NCBI RefSeq assembly: GCF_016306625.1
Contig: NZ_JACOII010000033.1
Location: 61,128-125,127, forward strand
Direction of reading: 5' to 3'
Length of the DNA: 64,000 nucleotides
Source of the DNA: Xenorhabdus lircayensis
GTDB taxonomy: Bacteria; Pseudomonadota; Gammaproteobacteria; Enterobacterales; Enterobacteriaceae
In this document: in pieces, positions 59,845 to 64,000 of the stretch
How the letters are laid out: each line of letters starts with the position of its first letter
Numbering within the stretch: position 1 is the stretch's first letter
Made by a program: the position numbers and the translations under genes
The notes under the pieces: model-generated
Told to the model about the DNA's origin: nothing
What the model saw: only the letters and a program-made list of their open reading frames with translations
Databases searched by the model: none

Positions 59845-61692
59845 TTAAATTGACAACTTATTGATACGCTTGCCACCGTACAGCAAGTTCACGATTGCAC
59901 GTGTTCCCACAATAGCAGTGAACATCGAAGTCGCCACACCAATACTAGTAGTGATCGCGAAGCCCTTGATAGAACCGGTACCCACTGCATACAGGATGAT
60001 GGCAGTAATCAGTGTAGTCAGGTTTGCATCGATAATACTGGAGAACGCACCTTTGTAACCTTCATGGATCGCCTGCTGTACAGTACGCCCATTACGCAGC
60101 TCTTCTTTGATACGTTCGTTGATCAATACATTCGCATCCACAGCCACAGCCAGTGTCAGGACGATACCCGCAATCCCCGGCATGGTCAGCGTTGCTCCCG
60201 GCAACAGGGACATGATACCAACAATCATCACTAAGTTAGCCAGCAGCGCACTGCTCGCAATCAGACCAAACTTACGGTAGTAAATTACCATGAACAAGAT
60301 GGAGGAAATCAAGCCCCACAGGCACGCCTCAAGACCTTGTTCGATATTCTGCAAGCCCAGAGTTGGCCCGATGGTACGTTCTTCCACAATCTGGATTGGG
60401 GCAATCAGTGCACCCGCACGCAACAACAAAGACAACTGACGGGCTTCCGCCGGATTGCCAATGCCAGTAATGCGGAAACTATTACCCAAACGCGACTGAA
60501 TGGTGGCGATATTGATGACTTCTTCTTTCTTAACTAACATCGCACGGCCATTGGCATCTTTCTTGCCGCTGTCCTTGTATTCCACAAACAGCGTCGCCAT
60601 TGGTTTTTGCAGATTATCTTTGGTGAAATTAGACATCGCAGTACCACCAGCACTGTCCAGCGAGATATTTACCTGCGGATAGCCGTTCTCATCCGTGCTG
60701 GAAGTGGAATCAGTGATATGGTCACCTGTCAGGATAACGCGCTTGTACAATACAACAGGGCTACCATCACGGGTATACTGCAATTCTGAATCGGCTGGAA
60801 TGCGGCCAGACAACGCTGCATTTTGGTCAACATTGGCATTGACCAGACGGAATTCCAGTGTTGCAGTTGCACCGAGGATCTCTTTCGCGCGGGCGGTATC
60901 TTGAATACCAGGCAGCTCCACAACGATACGGTCTGCACCTTGACGTTGAACCAGAGGTTCAGCAACACCCAACTGGTTAACGCGGTTACGCATAATAGTG
61001 ATATTCTGCTGTACCGCATAAGAGCGAGCTTCACGTAGGCGCTCATCACTCATGACAACTTTCAGTGTGTTGTTTGTGCCACTGGAGAACACTAAATCAC
61101 GATGACGGGGTTCAAGATAACTTTCCGCTTTAGAACGTGCGTCGTTATCACGGAAACGAACTTCGACGCCGTAATTATCAATTTTGCGGACAGTGGAATA
61201 AGGGATGCCTTGATCACGCAGTTCAGAGCGCAGGCTATCAATATTCTGTTCCTGTAACTTGCCCAGTGCGGTTTCCATATCCACTTCCATCAAGAAGTGA
61301 ACACCACCACGTAGGTCAAGCCCCAGTTTCATTGGGTCAGCACCAACTTTGCTTAACCAGACAGGCGTCGCAGGCGCGAGGTTCAATGCCACGACATACT
61401 GTTCACCCAATGCAGAGACCAGCGCTTCACGGGCACGGAGCTGAACATCAGAGCTACTGAAACGAGCAAGGATTGCCCCGTTTTCCAATGCAATGGACTT
61501 GCTCTTGATTTGATCTTTTTCTAAAACATTACGGACTTGGTCCAGCGTTTTTTCACTGGCGGCGATACCTCGCGCGCCAGTGATTTGTACAGCCGGATCC
61601 TCACCATAAAGGTTGGGAAGTGCATAAAGCAGACCGATGAGGATCGCAGCGATCAGCATCAGATACTTCCACAAAGGATAACGGTTCAACAC
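59845..61692 (-). CDS. secD: Protein translocase subunit SecD
   Basis: This 615-residue subunit has the length of E. coli SecD. The first helix [28 protein letters not shown] leads to a large periplasmic domain with [18 protein letters not shown], followed by five C-terminal helices including [33 protein letters not shown]. It forms a complex with SecF and YajC. Confidence 0.97.
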   Translation of the reverse strand: MLNRYPLWKYLMLIAAILIGLLYALPNLYGEDPAVQITGARGIAASEKTLDQVRNVLEKDQIKSKSIALENGAILARFSSSDVQLRAREALVSALGEQYVVALNLAPATPVWLSKVGADPMKLGLDLRGGVHFLMEVDMETALGKLQEQNIDSLRSELRDQGIPYSTVRKIDNYGVEVRFRDNDARSKAESYLEPRHRDLVFSSGTNNTLKVVMSDERLREARSYAVQQNITIMRNRVNQLGVAEPLVQRQGADRIVVELPGIQDTARAKEILGATATLEFRLVNANVDQNAALSGRIPADSELQYTRDGSPVVLYKRVILTGDHITDSTSSTDENGYPQVNISLDSAGGTAMSNFTKDNLQKPMATLFVEYKDSGKKDANGRAMLVKKEEVINIATIQSRLGNSFRITGIGNPAEARQLSLLLRAGALIAPIQIVEERTIGPTLGLQNIEQGLEACLWGLISSILFMVIYYRKFGLIASSALLANLVMIVGIMSLLPGATLTMPGIAGIVLTLAVAVDANVLINERIKEELRNGRTVQQAIHEGYKGAFSSIIDANLTTLITAIILYAVGTGSIKGFAITTSIGVATSMFTAIVGTRAIVNLLYGGKRINKLSI

Positions 61693-61719
61693 GGCAGTTC
61701 CCTTCGGGAAAATCGGAAA

Positions 61720-62058
61720 TTAAATAGCCTTCATTGTACCTTTCGGCAAAATGGCAGCGACGAAGTCACGTTTGACAGTTATTTCGGTGGTGTCATTCAG
61801 GGCAATCACAACGTAGCCTGTTTCAGACACTTTAGAGACACGACCAACCAAACCACCAGAAGTCAGCACTTCATCTCCTTTGGAGATGGAACCCATCAGT
61901 TTTTTATGTTCTTTGGTACGTTTTTGTTGTGGACGCAGGATCATGAAATAGAAAATCAAACCGAAAACAGCCAGCATGATAATCAGAGAATATGGGTTCC
62001 CCTGAGCTTGCGCTGGCGCACCAGCAGCTGCCGCAGCTTCAGAAATAAAAAAACTCAT
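61720..62058 (-). CDS. yajC: Sec translocon accessory protein YajC
   Basis: This 112-residue single-pass membrane protein (E. coli 110 aa) has MLAVFGLIFYFMILRPQQKRTKEHKKLMGSISKGDEVLTSGGLVGRVSKV, which is diagnostic. The start MSFFISEAA follows GAGGGAAATTTG. The same frame continues open 33 codons upstream through three IFDNN-type repeats, but the SD and family alignment support 62058. Confidence 0.95.
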   Translation of the reverse strand: MSFFISEAAAAAGAPAQAQGNPYSLIIMLAVFGLIFYFMILRPQQKRTKEHKKLMGSISKGDEVLTSGGLVGRVSKVSETGYVVIALNDTTEITVKRDFVAAILPKGTMKAI

Positions 62059-62070
62059 CAAATTTCCCTC

Positions 62071-62117
62071 ATTGTTATCGAATACATTGTTATCGAAAAT
62101 ATTATTGTCGAAAATCG
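62071..62117. repeat. Three imperfect 15-16-bp direct repeats in the tgt-yajC gap
   Basis: On the minus strand the unit TTCGATAACAATGTA recurs about three times (a TTCGACAATAATAT variant first, then TTCGATAACAATGTA and TTCGATAACAATGAG). The period keeps the frame, so the upstream extension of yajC would read as IFDNN repeats. It lies immediately before the yajC SD. Confidence 0.7.
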
Positions 62118-62182
62118 ACAGTGGCCCGATCAAAAACCAGCCCGATATGCTACACATATTGAGGCTGGTTAGTCACGCCAAA

Positions 62183-63307
<1,125 letters not shown>

Positions 63308-63425
63308 TTAACCTCCAGACATCAGAAAAACAGTCTGATGCATGACAAAAAAGAGCACATTCTAATCGCTAATTAAGCCACTGTACACGCCAGCCTCACA
63401 ATATACGGTATGTCAAATTCTGCGG

Positions 63426-63456
63426 TTTTTTGTGTCATTTATCCTTTTTTGTGTCA
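63426..63456. repeat. Direct repeat in the tgt-prophage gap
   Basis: TTTTTTGTGTCA occurs at 63426-63437 and 63445-63456. The second copy overlaps an inverted pair GTGTCA-CGGTT-TTGACAC. The site lies between tgt and the phage tail gene and could be a terminator or part of an attachment region; neither is established. Confidence 0.45.
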
Positions 63457-63509
63457 CGGTTTTGACACAGTTCCAAACCACGGCGGGATTGGGGCAATCG
63501 CCCCTGTCA

Positions 63510-64000
63510 TTACTTCGGCTGTTCCGGCCATGGGATATCGGGGGCGGTATCTGCGGATTTCTGTTGCTGCTGATTCCACACCGAATCTGCCGGCATCTGG
63601 ACACGGACTGAAACAGACCGACCATCAGGAATATCAATCAAATCCCCGTCTGAGTAGCCTTCCCGTGTATTTCTGGCGAATTTTGGGGCGCTGGTGTGCT
63701 CTCGGTGGTAGGTCATCAATTTGATTGAACCGTCAGGAAGCACTTTATAATCGACCCAAATCAGCGGTAATTTATTTTTGCACAGCGGGATTTCAATACC
63801 CCCGTCAGCGCCACCCCATGCAGCATCAGCATTGAATCCCAACACGTTTTTAATGAGGTACACGCCCTCAGACAGACGCTCAACCGTTGCTCCCTCTGAT
63901 TCGTCGTTGGTTTCGAATTTGCTATCACTCCAGATTTTAATGATGGGGGACGCAGATTTCAGATAACCATCAACTACGGTGGCGTTACGATAATGCCATA
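63510..64000 (-). CDS. Phage tail fibre protein, C-terminal part (runs off the window)
   Basis: The frame is open from the window edge for 163 codons. Visible text includes WHYRNATVVDGYLKSASPIIKIW, GADGGIEIPLCKNKLPLIWVDYKVLPDGSIKLMTYHREHTSAPKFARN and the end DLIDIPDGRSVSVRVQMP. This follows the C-terminal domain of lambda-type side tail fibre proteins of enterobacterial prophages. The N-terminal part lies beyond the window. Host-derived functions are unlikely. Its 3' end is about 200 bp from tgt. Confidence 0.72.
   Translation of the reverse strand, partial: WHYRNATVVDGYLKSASPIIKIWSDSKFETNDESEGATVERLSEGVYLIKNVLGFNADAAWGGADGGIEIPLCKNKLPLIWVDYKVLPDGSIKLMTYHREHTSAPKFARNTREGYSDGDLIDIPDGRSVSVRVQMPADSVWNQQQQKSADTAPDIPWPEQPK

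Overview
The window is a chromosomal segment of an enterobacterium of roughly 40-45% GC. Protein sequences and gene order follow the Escherichia coli block from tesB to tgt almost gene for gene. Three short PAS-LuxR 'solo' regulators, an OmpK/Tsx-type porin, a chitinase without a signal peptide and ERIC-like repeats point to the Morganellaceae, most likely Xenorhabdus or Photorhabdus. The genus is an inference from gene content, not a measured identity.

Conserved backbone, left part (0-38.6 kb). tesB; amtB-glnK with a near-perfect sigma54 promoter; mdlA-mdlB; decR divergent from a Cds1-like cysteine desulfhydrase gene that leads into queC; fadM; ybaV; ppiD; hupB; lon; clpX-clpP; tig; bolA; yajG-ampG; an OmpK-like porin; cyoABCDE; yajR; a GH18 chitinase inserted between yajR and yajQ; panE-yajL; thiI; xseB-ispA-dxs. 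Sigma32-type promoters precede lon and clpP. ERIC-like elements lie in the lon leader and at the 3' end of fadM.

Accessory island (38.6-54.4 kb), placed between dxs and pgpA, which in E. coli are separated only by yajO. (a) A four-gene cluster of a KamA-type radical SAM protein, an ATP-grasp ligase, a PF10014-type 2-oxoglutarate/Fe(II) dioxygenase and an MFS exporter, which looks like a small amino acid or dipeptide pathway. An internal deletion appears to have removed the KamA C-terminus and the ATP-grasp N-terminus and joined the two out of frame. (b) A decayed IS1-family element. (c) Three PAS-LuxR regulators flanking a LacI regulator-NhaC antiporter-PatB/MalY operon. (d) A DUF969-DUF979-pcp operon preceded by nine perfect 8-bp tandem repeats, with its DUF979 gene broken by a 101-bp miniature inverted-repeat element at a TA target.

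Conserved backbone, right part (54.4-63.3 kb). All on the minus strand: pgpA, thiL, nusB, ribH, ribD, nrdR, secF, secD, yajC, tgt. Beyond tgt, where E. coli has queA, the window ends in the 3' part of a phage tail-fibre gene, so a prophage or prophage remnant adjoins tgt.

No tRNA, rRNA or CRISPR array was recognised.
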